Under the pieces are notes generated by a model. That model made no database searches, had not been told where the DNA came from, and worked only from the letters and a program-made list of their open reading frames with translations. Shown here in pieces: positions 17,460 to 26,182 of a stretch of 64,000 bases of DNA. Made by a program: the position numbers and the translations under genes. Source of the stretch: Novosphingobium sp. SG751A (GTDB lineage: Bacteria > Pseudomonadota > Alphaproteobacteria > Sphingomonadales > Sphingomonadaceae); the NCBI RefSeq assembly GCF_013149295.1, contig NZ_JABGCB010000004.1, positions 1 to 64,000 on the forward strand. The letters are read 5' to 3'. Within the stretch, counting starts at the first letter, position 1, and the number at the start of each line of letters is the position of its first letter.

Positions 17460-18233
17460 ATGTCTGCGTGCTATCCACTTTCATCCTGTATTGAATGGCA
17501 ATTTACCGAAGCCGGCGAGTTGGACGCGCGTTTGCGTGCGGCCAAGGCGGCGGGCTTTGAGCTGGCCGAATTTCACCTGTGGCGCGACAAGCCGGTGGAT
17601 GCTCTGGCGCAGGCGTTGAACGAGACAGGCATGCGGCTGACCGGGGTTTGCGTTGATCCGCGTCGCTCGATCGTCGATCCGGCCGAGCGCGCGGAATTGG
17701 TGACGGCCGTGCGCGAAACCATCGCGGCCACCGCCAAGCTGGGCAAGCCTGACCTGATCGTGGCCTCGGGTTTTCGCGTCGAGGGGTTGAGCGAGGAAGA
17801 GCATTTCGCCAACGCCGTCGCCGCCTTGCGCGCGGTGGCCGATGTGGCAGAGGAAGCGGGGGTCACGCTGCTGCTCGAACCGCTCAACACACAGCTCTTT
17901 GCGGCCATGTATCTGGTCAGCACCAAGCTGGGCCTCGATCTGGTCGAGGCGGTCAACAGCCCCAACCTGCGGCTGCTCTACGATGTCTGGCACAGTGCGG
18001 TGATGGGCGAGGATATGGCGCAGGTTCTGGCCGGGCGCATCCATCTGGTCGCCCATGTTCAGGTGGCCGATATGCCCGCGCGCAACGAACCGGGCACCGG
18101 CTCGGTTGATTGGGCCAAAGTCACGCAGACCTTGGCGGATCTGGGCTATTCCGGCGCGATTGGACTGGAATATTTCCCCACCCTGCCCATGGACCAATCC
18201 TTGGCGCTGACCCGGCAAAAGCTGGACTGCTAA
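17460..18233 (+). CDS. Hydroxypyruvate isomerase-like TIM-barrel protein
   Basis: A 257-residue sugar phosphate isomerase/epimerase-fold protein close in length to hydroxypyruvate isomerase (Hyi, 258). Family motifs are LLLEPLNTQ (metal-ligand glutamate), LLYDVWHS (aspartate and histidine), HVQVADMPARNEPGTGSVDW and the closing IGLEYFP (glutamate). These are the four acidic/histidine ligands of the barrel mouth. The ATG at 17460 is fixed by a GGAAAAGGA site; the in-frame reading from 17295 adds non-conserved residues. Hyi converts hydroxypyruvate and tartronate semialdehyde, but the fold also covers ketose epimerases, so substrate is open. It heads a run with a GPH transporter and two more TIM barrels. 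Confidence 0.8.
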   Translation: MSACYPLSSCIEWQFTEAGELDARLRAAKAAGFELAEFHLWRDKPVDALAQALNETGMRLTGVCVDPRRSIVDPAERAELVTAVRETIAATAKLGKPDLIVASGFRVEGLSEEEHFANAVAALRAVADVAEEAGVTLLLEPLNTQLFAAMYLVSTKLGLDLVEAVNSPNLRLLYDVWHSAVMGEDMAQVLAGRIHLVAHVQVADMPARNEPGTGSVDWAKVTQTLADLGYSGAIGLEYFPTLPMDQSLALTRQKLDC

Positions 18234-18271
18234 AGGCCATAATCTGCTGCCACTCGGGAGAGGATGTGGCC

Positions 18272-19576
18272 ATGAACAACACAAAATTGAGCTTTGCCGA
18301 ACGGCTTAGCTATGGCTTTGGCGATATGGGAACCAGTCTGGCCTATAATATGGCCAGCGGTTTTCTGTTGTTTTATTATACCAACGTGGTGGGCCTGCCT
18401 GCGGCATCGGTGGGCACGGTGTTTCTGGTGGCGCGGCTGCTCGATGCGGTGATCGACGTTCTGGTAGGCATCGCGGTGGACAAAACGCGCAGCCGGTGGG
18501 GTCGGACGCGCGTCTATTTCCTGTTTGTCGCCTTGCCCTATGCCCTTGTTTCGGTTGCGGTGTTCCATGTGCCCGCATGGGGGCAGGGCGCGCAGCTTGT
18601 ATATGCCTTCCTGACCTTCAAGGCATTGGGCATTCTCATGTCTTTTCAGGCCATTCCCTATACCGCGCTGATGCCGATGATGACGCTGGACGGCGGCGAA
18701 CGGCTCAGACTGTCGGGAATGCGCTCGATCGGCACATCGGTCAGCGTGGTGCTGGGCACGGCAACGGTGATGCCTTTGGTGGGCGCGCTTGGCGGGGCGG
18801 ATCAACAGCGCGGCTTCACGCTGGCGGCGGCGTTGTTTGCCGCTGTCGGCTTTGCCTGCACGGTGGCGCTGTTCCGCAATTGCAGTGAGAGGCATGAGGA
18901 CCATGCCTCGCCGCGCTTCGCCATCCTGCCGGCGGTGAAGGAGATGCTGCAAAATCGGGCCTGGCTGGTGGTTTTCGGCTCCTGTCTGCTCTATTTTGCG
19001 CGCTTTGGCATGATGATGGCGGCCACAGCCTATTTCGCCATTGATGTGCTGGGCAAGCCCTGGATGATCTCAGTGATGCTGCCCGCCGTGGCCGGAATGT
19101 TGCTGCTCTCGGCCTTTGTGGCGCCCGCCATTCTGGCGCGCACGGGCATTCGCAACGGCACAGTGGCGGCGCTGGCCATTGCCGCGGTGCTGTTTGCCGC
19201 TCTGCCCTTTGTGCAGGATCATGTGGGCCTGTTCCTTGGCCTCTATATCGCCGGTTGCCTTGCCACATCGATCACCATCACGGCCGCCTTTGCGATGATC
19301 GCAGAGACGGTGGATTATCACGAAGCCCAGTTCGGCACCCGCCGCGAAGGCTTGCTCTCGGCCGGTATCAGCCTGTCGACCAAGCTGGGCATGGCGCTGG
19401 GCACGGCGGGCTTTGCCTATGTGCTGGGCGCCTTTGGCTATGTGCCCGGCCATGTCAGCGACGGCGCGCGCGAGGCGATCCGCTGGACTTATAGCGGCGG
19501 CGCGGTGGTTCTGCTGGTGGCCCAAACGCTGGTCATGCTGCTTTGGCCGATCACCGGGCGCGGCAAGACCGCGTGA
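18272..19576 (+). CDS. GPH-family (MelB-like) sugar:cation symporter
   Basis: A 434-residue transporter of the glycoside-pentoside-hexuronide family within MFS, with about 12 membrane helices. The N-terminal signature LSYGFGDMGTSLAYNMASGFLLFYYTNV and the cation-site segment LLDAVIDVLVGIAVDKTRSRWGRTR are textbook for MelB-like carriers. GPH proteins import sugars or glycosides with Na+ or H+. A GGGAGAGG site lies 9 bases before the ATG. It starts 38 bases after the hydroxypyruvate isomerase-like gene and precedes two isomerase/epimerase-like genes, so it very likely supplies their substrate. Confidence 0.88.
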   Translation: MNNTKLSFAERLSYGFGDMGTSLAYNMASGFLLFYYTNVVGLPAASVGTVFLVARLLDAVIDVLVGIAVDKTRSRWGRTRVYFLFVALPYALVSVAVFHVPAWGQGAQLVYAFLTFKALGILMSFQAIPYTALMPMMTLDGGERLRLSGMRSIGTSVSVVLGTATVMPLVGALGGADQQRGFTLAAALFAAVGFACTVALFRNCSERHEDHASPRFAILPAVKEMLQNRAWLVVFGSCLLYFARFGMMMAATAYFAIDVLGKPWMISVMLPAVAGMLLLSAFVAPAILARTGIRNGTVAALAIAAVLFAALPFVQDHVGLFLGLYIAGCLATSITITAAFAMIAETVDYHEAQFGTRREGLLSAGISLSTKLGMALGTAGFAYVLGAFGYVPGHVSDGAREAIRWTYSGGAVVLLVAQTLVMLLWPITGRGKTA

Positions 19577-19669
19577 TCGCGCTGACATATTCCGAAACAG
19601 GATGGGCGGCGCCCTTCTGATCCAACCTATGCAACGAAACGCGGTCTTACGCGGAGACGGAACTCAGTC

Positions 19670-20626
19670 ATGCACACAGAAACGATCGCAATAAGCCTCG
19701 ATCTGATCAATCGACACTATCAGGAACCCAACCGGAACCGCTATGAAAGCAAGTATTTCTGGGAGGAGCTTTACAGGCTGATTGCCGCATCGGGCTTTTC
19801 GGCCATCGAGATCCCTTATGAGCCGGTGTGGCAATTTGGCGGGCGCAGCGGCGTGCCGATGAACCGCTATTGCGTGAACACCAAATATGAAAGCGCGGCC
19901 AATTATCGCGCGCTGCTGAAGGAAAGCGGGGTTGATCGCGTCACGGGCATCACCTTTGATCCCAACCTGTTCATGCGCAATGACAATCTCGGCTTCTATT
20001 TTGGCGCAACGGGTCATTTTGCCCATGAGGCTCTTGCCCATGCCGCAGATATGGGCGCGGATTATTTCGCCATCAGCCCATCGCCTTTCTATGGCCGCAT
20101 TTTGCAATATCATCCCGACCTCGAAAGCCAGAAAGAGGCCTTCACCCAGCGCACTGCCGAAATGCTGGGCGGGCTTGCCACCAAGGCGGCGGAGCTGGGC
20201 GTCACGCTGGTTCTGCGCAATGAATACTGGGGTCTGTTCGGCGGTGAGCGGGTTCTGCCCTTGCTCGATGCGCTGCCTGATACGGTGAAGCTTGACCTCG
20301 ACACGGCCAACCTGTTCGTTGCCGGCACCTCGGCGGCGGATTTTCTTGCGGCGCATGGCGGGCGGATCGGCTGCGTACATCTTACCGACACCGACTTTGT
20401 TGATACGGCGGATGTCTGGAAAACGCCCAATCCTGAATTCCCGTCCCATCGTGCAACGCAGGTCTTCCGCGATCCGGGGACCGGGTCGGTCGATCTTTTA
20501 CAGATCGCGGGCTTGCTGGACCGGCTGAATTATCAGGGGCCGATCACGTGCAGCGCCCGGCAGACGCGCGATCCGTTTCGCGCGCTGCTGCGGACCCGCT
20601 CCTTGCTCAACCAGTTTCAGAAATAA
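19670..20626 (+). CDS. TIM-barrel sugar isomerase/epimerase family protein
   Basis: A 318-residue AP-endonuclease-2-fold (xylose isomerase-like TIM barrel) protein. Barrel strands and ligands are seen in GFSAIEIPYEP (first acidic residue), DYFAISPSPF, LVLRNEYWGLFG (glutamate), VKLDLDTANLFV (aspartate) and CVHLTDTDFVDT (histidine and aspartate). The final glutamate seen in many relatives is replaced by PITCSARQTRD, so its metal site differs from the neighbours. It begins 94 bases after the transporter. It resembles IolE/IolI-type enzymes only in fold, and the substrate cannot be assigned. Confidence 0.75.
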   Translation: MHTETIAISLDLINRHYQEPNRNRYESKYFWEELYRLIAASGFSAIEIPYEPVWQFGGRSGVPMNRYCVNTKYESAANYRALLKESGVDRVTGITFDPNLFMRNDNLGFYFGATGHFAHEALAHAADMGADYFAISPSPFYGRILQYHPDLESQKEAFTQRTAEMLGGLATKAAELGVTLVLRNEYWGLFGGERVLPLLDALPDTVKLDLDTANLFVAGTSAADFLAAHGGRIGCVHLTDTDFVDTADVWKTPNPEFPSHRATQVFRDPGTGSVDLLQIAGLLDRLNYQGPITCSARQTRDPFRALLRTRSLLNQFQK

Positions 20627-20645
20627 GACGGACGGAGAATCCGCG

Positions 20646-21569
20646 ATGCCCAACATTCACTATGCCAATATGAGCCACTGGAAATCGATCCCCTACAAGA
20701 AGATCGATAATTTTCGTGAGTTCTATTATGAAGACAAGACCAACAGCGCCTATTATTCCGATTGGGATAATATTCTGAAATATCAGTCTGCGCTTGGTTT
20801 CGACGGGATCGAGATTGCGCCGTGGGATATGGCCGACATCCTGCCCCTGTTCGGCTCGCCCGAGAATTTCACGGCTTTTGCAAAAGAGCGCGGGGTCAGC
20901 GTGATCGGCATGTTCCACGGTGCGCATGCTTCCCATGCGGCGGATCATTTCGACGAGGCTGTGCGTTCCGGCCGCGAGGCTGTGGACACTATCGTGCGCT
21001 TCGGCGGCACCTATATGAACACCTGTCCGACGCAGAACTATTACGGGACCGGGCCGCTGAGCCGCGAAGAGGTGCAGCAATGCGCCAAAGTTATGAATGA
21101 GATCGGCCGTTATGCCACCGATCAAGGGGTCAAGATCGGACTGCACAACGAATTTTTCTGTGCGATCAACCTGTCGAACCATCGCGAGCTGATCGAAACA
21201 ACCGATCCGAGATTTGTGCATTACTGCATCGACACGGCCCAGATCTCGATCATGGGCGAGGATCTGTTGAAGTTCTATGGCGACTATCACGAACGCATCA
21301 GCACATTCCACCTCAAGGATACGGCCTCGTCCAATCAACCCGACAGCCTGCGTTTCTCTCAGGACCCTGAGATCACCGATGACGGCACGCGCTGGTTCTG
21401 GGAACCGGGCATGGGCGATCTGGACCTCAAGGGCCTCTATCGCCTGCTCAAACAGCATGAGTTCAAGGGCTGGATGTCGATCGAATATGACGGCTCGCCC
21501 GACCTTTTGGCCTCGATGGCGATGACGCGCTATTATCTCGATAAGGAGTTGCGCCCGATCTACGATTGA
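20646..21569 (+). CDS. Inosose dehydratase-like TIM-barrel isomerase/epimerase
   Basis: A 307-residue member of the same fold, closest in style to IolE-like inosose dehydratases and 3-keto-sugar epimerases. Key segments are LGFDGIEIAPWDM, VKIGLHNEFFCAIN (glutamate), VHYCIDTAQISI (aspartate), ISTFHLKDTA (histidine, lysine, aspartate) and GWMSIEYDGSP (glutamate). The N-terminus is unusually aromatic (HYANMSHWKSIPYKKIDNF). It lies 19 bases after the previous gene with a GGAG site and ends just before a strong hairpin, so it is the last gene of the transcript. Confidence 0.78.
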   Translation: MPNIHYANMSHWKSIPYKKIDNFREFYYEDKTNSAYYSDWDNILKYQSALGFDGIEIAPWDMADILPLFGSPENFTAFAKERGVSVIGMFHGAHASHAADHFDEAVRSGREAVDTIVRFGGTYMNTCPTQNYYGTGPLSREEVQQCAKVMNEIGRYATDQGVKIGLHNEFFCAINLSNHRELIETTDPRFVHYCIDTAQISIMGEDLLKFYGDYHERISTFHLKDTASSNQPDSLRFSQDPEITDDGTRWFWEPGMGDLDLKGLYRLLKQHEFKGWMSIEYDGSPDLLASMAMTRYYLDKELRPIYD

Positions 21570-21594
21570 GCGTCAGCCAATTCGGCTGAATATG

Positions 21595-21647
21595 GGATCA
21601 CTGCCTGTACCTTTTGCCGAAACGGGGCCGGGTGCAGGCAGTGATCC
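21595..21647. terminator. Strong hairpin between convergent genes
   Basis: A perfect 13-base inverted repeat, GGATCACTGCCTG (21595-21607) and CAGGCAGTGATCC (21635-21647), with a 27-base loop. It lies between the TIM-barrel stop (21569) and the DUF347 stop (21661) of the opposite strand. No long T-run is present on the + side (GATTTG). It most probably ends both transcripts. Confidence 0.6.
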
Positions 21648-21660
21648 GATTTGCCGGACT

Positions 21661-22404
21661 TCAGCATGTGGGCTGGACGATGTTCCCCGCCGCCCTGCGC
21701 CCATAGAACCCTAGGACAAGGAGCAGGAAGACGCCCCCGCTGATGCCCAGAGCGGGCAGCAGACTATGGTCCGGGCCTTCCAGAGCATGCGCGAGTGCGT
21801 CACCCGCCGCCGTACCCGCCGCACGCACCATGCCCACCGCCAGCCAGTAATACCAGCCACCAACCAATCGGCCCCGACCGCCGCCGATAAAGACCAGCGC
21901 CAGCAGACCGCTCAGCCAGACCGTGCCCATGGCGGGGAAGAGCGGCGGGCTGGTCAGGCCGAACGAGGTGAAATCCCCCATGATCGTCCCCCATGCACCG
22001 GCCATCATCATGCACAGCCAATAGGCCCAATCCACTTTGGCCGCTCCATTTTCCGCAACGCCCCCACCCAACCGGCGATAGGCCGCCACGGCCAGTACGA
22101 AAGCCAGCGACACAACCGGCAACGAGACGGCAAAGCCCAGGTGAAAATCATGGAAAGCATCGCCAATATTGGTGGCGGCGGTGCGTACCGTGATGATCGC
22201 CAGCCAGAAGAGCAGGGGCAAGGCGGGCCGCAAGACCCGCTCGGCAATCAGGATCGCGCCGAACAGCAGCGCAAGCCACGGCAGGCCGGACAGATGCCCG
22301 ATCCCCAGTTCATCGGAAACATAGTCCCCGGTGTTGGTGCCAAACACACTCGCCGCGATAAGAGTGATCCAATAGACCGCATTAATTCTGGGCAGGCTGT
22401 TCAT
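21661..22404 (-). CDS. DUF347 four-repeat membrane protein (COG4705)
   Basis: A 247-residue integral membrane protein made of four similar units, each with two membrane helices. Each unit has an aromatic-W pair followed by a glycine-aspartate pair at exactly the same distance: W12/G26-D27, W67/G81-D82, W129/G143-D144 and W187/G201-D202. The signatures before GD are GTNTGD, ATNIGD, GTIMGD and GTAAGD. This is the DUF347 repeat, known to occur fourfold in bacterial membrane proteins of unknown role. An AAAGGGAG site precedes the ATG. It follows the Tat-exported TIM barrel by 159 bases on the same strand. Confidence 0.85.
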   Translation of the reverse strand: MNSLPRINAVYWITLIAASVFGTNTGDYVSDELGIGHLSGLPWLALLFGAILIAERVLRPALPLLFWLAIITVRTAATNIGDAFHDFHLGFAVSLPVVSLAFVLAVAAYRRLGGGVAENGAAKVDWAYWLCMMMAGAWGTIMGDFTSFGLTSPPLFPAMGTVWLSGLLALVFIGGGRGRLVGGWYYWLAVGMVRAAGTAAGDALAHALEGPDHSLLPALGISGGVFLLLVLGFYGRRAAGNIVQPTC

Positions 22405-22563
22405 GTCTGGCTCCCTTTAATCATCGCGGGAACGAAGTGCGTGCCGGCCCGGCCGGAACGCGACTTGATAGCGATCATCCGTCCAGACGTGGCTTAACCC
22501 ATTCCGATCAAAGAAGATGGATACAATTTGCCAACCTGATGCCGAGGATCAGGGGGGAGGGGG

Positions 22564-23484
22564 CTAGGCCCCGGTTCCTAATGTGGGCTGGCGCGACATC
22601 GCCTCAATCGCCTGATGGCGGGCCGTAACGAGCGGCGGCACCGGGTCGCCTTCGGGGTAAAATTCCATGGCAATCCAGTCATGATAGCCTAGGCGCCCCA
22701 ATTCACTGTAAACGCGCCGGAAATTAAGCTCGCCAGTGCCGGGCGCGCCGCGCCGGGGCGAATCGGCGATATGGATGAGGCTGATATCCTTGATGAGCAG
22801 TTCGAGCGTTTCCAGAACATTGCCATAGGCTCGCTGCTCGTGAAATATATCGAACAGGATCTTGACGTTCGGCTTGTTCACCTGCTGCAAAATTGCCTTT
22901 GCCTGACGCGCGCCGGTCAGGAAGCACGTAGGATTTTCAAACCGGTCGATGGGTTCGATCACCAGCTCGATCGAGGCGGCAGCGGCAAGCTCGGCCGCCT
23001 TTTGCAACGCCTGGGCCACGCGGGATTGCTGTTCGGCCGGGGCCATGTCCGGCGCGACCGGGCCCGATACCAAAATGACGCGACCGCATTCCAGCGTGAC
23101 TGCGCTTTCGATCACCTGCGACAGTTCGGTGAGGAACTGCGCGGTTTCCCCGATTTTTGCAAAGCCCGTTCGCACCCCCGCCATGGCGTCGACGACCAGA
23201 CCATGACCCCTGATCCGCGAGGCGGCCTCGCGCGTTTCGGCTTTTGTCCAGTTGCGAAATTCGCCAGTCAGCTCGATTCCCTGATAACCGGCCTGGCTGA
23301 TGATGCCCAACTGGCGCTCAAAGGGAATGTCGTGACCCAACGCCCATGCCATCACCGAAAATCGCGGGGCAGGCGCGGAGGCAGCCCTTGCGGGAAAAGG
23401 CGTGAAAGAGGCCATGGAGGCGCCGATGGCCATCCGGCCCAACATGCGCCGACTGACGGGGAAATGGCCTATCCGCATTGTCAT
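22564..23484 (-). CDS. Tat-exported hydroxypyruvate isomerase-like TIM-barrel protein
   Basis: A 306-residue protein. It starts with a twin-arginine type signal (SRRMLGRMAIGASMASF, cleavage near ARA-ASA at about residue 35), followed by a Hyi-like barrel: YQGIELTGEF (first glutamate), LVIEPIDRFENPTC (glutamate), ILFDIFHEQ (aspartate, histidine), HIADSPRRGAPGTGELNF and IAMEFYPEGD (final glutamate). All ligands of the barrel are present, so a periplasmic, metal-loaded enzyme is likely; export by Tat fits a folded metalloprotein. The gene faces the cytoplasmic TIM-barrel operon from the other strand across a terminator. Confidence 0.82.
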   Translation of the reverse strand: MTMRIGHFPVSRRMLGRMAIGASMASFTPFPARAASAPAPRFSVMAWALGHDIPFERQLGIISQAGYQGIELTGEFRNWTKAETREAASRIRGHGLVVDAMAGVRTGFAKIGETAQFLTELSQVIESAVTLECGRVILVSGPVAPDMAPAEQQSRVAQALQKAAELAAAASIELVIEPIDRFENPTCFLTGARQAKAILQQVNKPNVKILFDIFHEQRAYGNVLETLELLIKDISLIHIADSPRRGAPGTGELNFRRVYSELGRLGYHDWIAMEFYPEGDPVPPLVTARHQAIEAMSRQPTLGTGA

Positions 23485-23637
23485 CCGGCCCTTTCAGGAT
23501 GGCAAAGGGCGGCGCCATCGGCCGCATCGGCGGATCTCGAATGCATAGGGTCTGCTCCTTCGACGAGGGCGATTATAGGATCATAGCCGCCCGCCGCGTA
23601 ACCACCAACTGTTGCTTGCCCGAATTGATGAAGGGCC

Positions 23638-24915
23638 TTACCGAAAGCTCAAGGACAAGGCATGGTACAGTTTCGGCCGACATACCATCGCGCTGATCCA
23701 GTCCGCGATGAGGGCGGTGCCGAACAGCGGCAGGATCATGGACCTGTCGGCGGTCATCTCCATCACTATGATGATCGCCGTCAGCGGCGCGCGCACCACG
23801 CCGGAGAAATAGCCCACGATGCCCAGCACCACGATGGCCCCGCTGGGATGGGTGGGAAAGATCATCGCCAGACCTTGCCCCAGCCCTGCGCCCACCGAGA
23901 GCGAAGGGGCAAAGATGCCTCCCGGCGCGCCGCTCAGCGCCGTGGCCAGCGTGGAAATCAGCTTGGCCGGGCCGAAGATCAGCGAAGTATGATGTCCTTC
24001 AAGCAGGGCCCGAGTGGTCTCATAGCCCGTTCCCCATGACAGCCCGCCGCTGGCGATCCCCGTGATCGCCACGATCAGCCCACATGCCCCGGCCAGAATC
24101 AGCGGACGCGCCTTTATCCTTGCCAGCCATGGCGCGCCCGACCATGCCATGACGACCATTGCGCGAGCAAACAATCCGCCCAGCAGGCCGCCGCAGACCC
24201 CTGCCAGCGGCACGACGATCAGCATGGTGCGCAGGTCCAGCGCCGCACTCATCGCGCCGAAGTAGATATAATCACCCGACAGGCCCAGACTGACCAGACC
24301 CGCGATCATCACCGCTGCCATCACCTGTACCGCGACCTTTTGTTCAAACGCGGCCGCCAGTTCCTCAATGGCGAAGGCTACCCCTGCCAGCGGCGTGTTG
24401 AAGGCCGCGGCCACGCCCGCCGCGCCCCCTGCGATCACCACGCCCGAGGTGATCGGCACCCGCAGCATCCGGTTCACCGCCATCATGATAGAGGCGCTGA
24501 TCTGCACCGTGGGCCCTTCGCGCCCGGCCGATCCGCCTGCCAGCAGGATCAACATCGTGCCGACAAATTTGGCCGCAGCGGTCGATGGGGAAAGCAGCGC
24601 CGCGGCCTTGGCTCCATCCGGCTTGTGACAGGCCGCCATCACCTGCGGAATGCCGGAGGCCCGTGCGAGCGGCCAGAAGCGGCGCGTGAACCATACCACC
24701 ATCATGAACAGGGCCGGGGTCAGGATCAGCGGCGCCCATGGCGCGTGGCGATATAGCGCAAGAAAGGCGCGCTGGGCCCATTCTCCGCCTTGCGCAAACG
24801 CGATGGCCGCCAGCGCCAGCGCCATCGCGCCAAGGATCGCGGCGATCCGCGACGCCAATGTTCCGGTCCAGCGCAAGCGAGGATGCAATGTATTGGCTTG
24901 TCGGTCAATCGACAC
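23638..24915 (-). CDS. ClC-family chloride channel / H+:Cl- antiporter
   Basis: A 425-residue ClC protein with the family's three ion-site motifs: ASGIPQV (usual GSGIP, so the first glycine is alanine here), GREGPTVQI with the external gating glutamate, and GGIFAPSLSVGAGLG. The FAIEEL segment holds a glutamate at the position of the internal proton glutamate, so antiport is plausible. It is cytoplasmic-membrane, with about 10-11 hydrophobic segments. There are no C-terminal CBS domains. The start is GTG at 24915 with AGAGG upstream. It lies 158 bases downstream of the kinase gene on the same strand. Confidence 0.9.
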   Translation of the reverse strand: MSIDRQANTLHPRLRWTGTLASRIAAILGAMALALAAIAFAQGGEWAQRAFLALYRHAPWAPLILTPALFMMVVWFTRRFWPLARASGIPQVMAACHKPDGAKAAALLSPSTAAAKFVGTMLILLAGGSAGREGPTVQISASIMMAVNRMLRVPITSGVVIAGGAAGVAAAFNTPLAGVAFAIEELAAAFEQKVAVQVMAAVMIAGLVSLGLSGDYIYFGAMSAALDLRTMLIVVPLAGVCGGLLGGLFARAMVVMAWSGAPWLARIKARPLILAGACGLIVAITGIASGGLSWGTGYETTRALLEGHHTSLIFGPAKLISTLATALSGAPGGIFAPSLSVGAGLGQGLAMIFPTHPSGAIVVLGIVGYFSGVVRAPLTAIIIVMEMTADRSMILPLFGTALIADWISAMVCRPKLYHALSLSFR

Positions 24916-25073
24916 AGCGGGCCTCTTGTTCAGAGCCTGAAAACGATGCCCTTAGGCCCGACATGCGCTGTCGTCTAGGCAAGATCGCATGAGACCAGAC
25001 CGAGGCAATTGGCCCGCATCCGGCGTGGCCTTGCCGGTCCTGCCGCGTTCCTTGTCCTTGCGAATATCCTGCG

Positions 25074-25952
25074 TCAAAACAGCAGCCCGCGGCTGTTAAA
25101 AGGATTTTGCCGGGCATCGAGCTCGATCAGGACATCGACGCGCGGCGACAGGTCGATCAGCATATGGCGGGTCAGACGTTCGTAATGGCTGACGAAACGT
25201 TTTACCGCATCGTCATCCATGGCTGCGCGGGAATCCGGCTGGGTTTCGCGCAGCTTGTGTTCCTGCAGCATCCTGTTGGCCAGAACATGGTCGAAAGACG
25301 GCGGTTTCAGCATCACCATATGGTCGATGGCGGAAAACCAGCGCGCATAGTCGGTGCGCAGGGCGTCATTGACATGACTGCGCCAAATGCCTTGCGGGTC
25401 CTCCTGCGCTTCCAGAGCGTTGATCGGTGCGGTCAGGCTGCTTCGATCCTGTGGTCTTGCCCCCACACACCATCCTTCGAACAGGATGACATCGGGCTGG
25501 CCTGAACATTGCCCCCAATTCTGCGGCGGCATACGGTCGTCCGTGCTTTTGCTGAAGCGGGGTATCAACACCCGCGCCCCAGCCCGCAGGCTGTCGATCA
25601 CCGCCATCCCCATGGCAACGTCATGCGTGCCCGGAACGCCGCGTGTGCGGAACAGTGGGTGGACCTCCTGCGCCATCCTTTGCCGTTCGGCCAGCGGCAG
25701 ATAAAGGTCATCGAGCGACAGGGTGACGGTCGTGAGTCCGAGCTCGGGCAGCAGGGCTTCCTGAAGGAAACGACAAAGGGTGGATTTGCCACTGCCCTGC
25801 GCCCCGTTTATGCCCACGACGATCGCCGAATGTGCCATGCTGTGCCAGTTGGCGATCTTTCGCGCCAGCGGCCGCCACCAGCGATCAACCGTTTCCATAT
25901 AAGTGTCAGGCAAGCGCTCGTCGGCAATCAGCCTTGATGTAAGGTCGCTCAT
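25074..25952 (-). CDS. P-loop kinase, D-glycerate 3-kinase (GLYK)-like
   Basis: A 292-residue P-loop kinase resembling plant/cyanobacterial GLYK and yeast YGR205W-like proteins. Walker A is GINGAQGSGKST (about residues 48-59), followed by VTLSLDDLYLP and RGVPGTHDVAMG, the substrate-side motifs of this family, and DVILFEGWCVGARPQ, a Walker B-like region. The family phosphorylates D-glycerate or small alcohols and sugars. Its start codon overlaps, as ATGA, the end of a 2-hydroxyacid-dehydrogenase fragment, so the ancestral operon probably coupled hydroxypyruvate/glyoxylate reduction to glycerate phosphorylation. Confidence 0.82.
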   Translation of the reverse strand: MSDLTSRLIADERLPDTYMETVDRWWRPLARKIANWHSMAHSAIVVGINGAQGSGKSTLCRFLQEALLPELGLTTVTLSLDDLYLPLAERQRMAQEVHPLFRTRGVPGTHDVAMGMAVIDSLRAGARVLIPRFSKSTDDRMPPQNWGQCSGQPDVILFEGWCVGARPQDRSSLTAPINALEAQEDPQGIWRSHVNDALRTDYARWFSAIDHMVMLKPPSFDHVLANRMLQEHKLRETQPDSRAAMDDDAVKRFVSHYERLTRHMLIDLSPRVDVLIELDARQNPFNSRGLLF

Positions 25953-26152
25953 GATCGACCCTCTCTTGGAGGGCGGCCTTGTGCCCAGTGGTCAAGATTG
26001 GCCAAGGCCCGCAACCCCATTGCCAATGCGTCGACCAGCGAGGCTTTATCCTTCACATCGCCCCGCGCGGTGTTGATCAGGATGGCATGCGGTTTCATAT
26101 GAGCCAGAACCTCTGCATTGATGATGTTGCGCTTGGCCTCGCCGCCCGGCGC
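25949..26152 (-). pseudogene. Internal fragment of a D-isomer-specific 2-hydroxyacid dehydrogenase
   Basis: Reading the minus strand from 26152 gives APGGEAKRNIINAEVL, then MKPHAILINTARGDV and ASLVDALAMG. This is the NAD-domain segment of glyoxylate/hydroxypyruvate reductases that includes the catalytic arginine (NTARG). After about 45 residues the similarity decays into an alternative tail, ending in a TGA that overlaps the kinase ATG by the ATGA pattern. The N-terminal two-thirds are absent. The frame runs back to the stop codon of the ABC permease at 26183. It cannot be a functional enzyme. It probably marks where a dehydrogenase-kinase operon was cut and an ABC exporter came to lie upstream. 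Confidence 0.75.
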
Positions 26153-26182
26153 CCTGCGTTTGCGGAACTGCGAAGATGCTGC

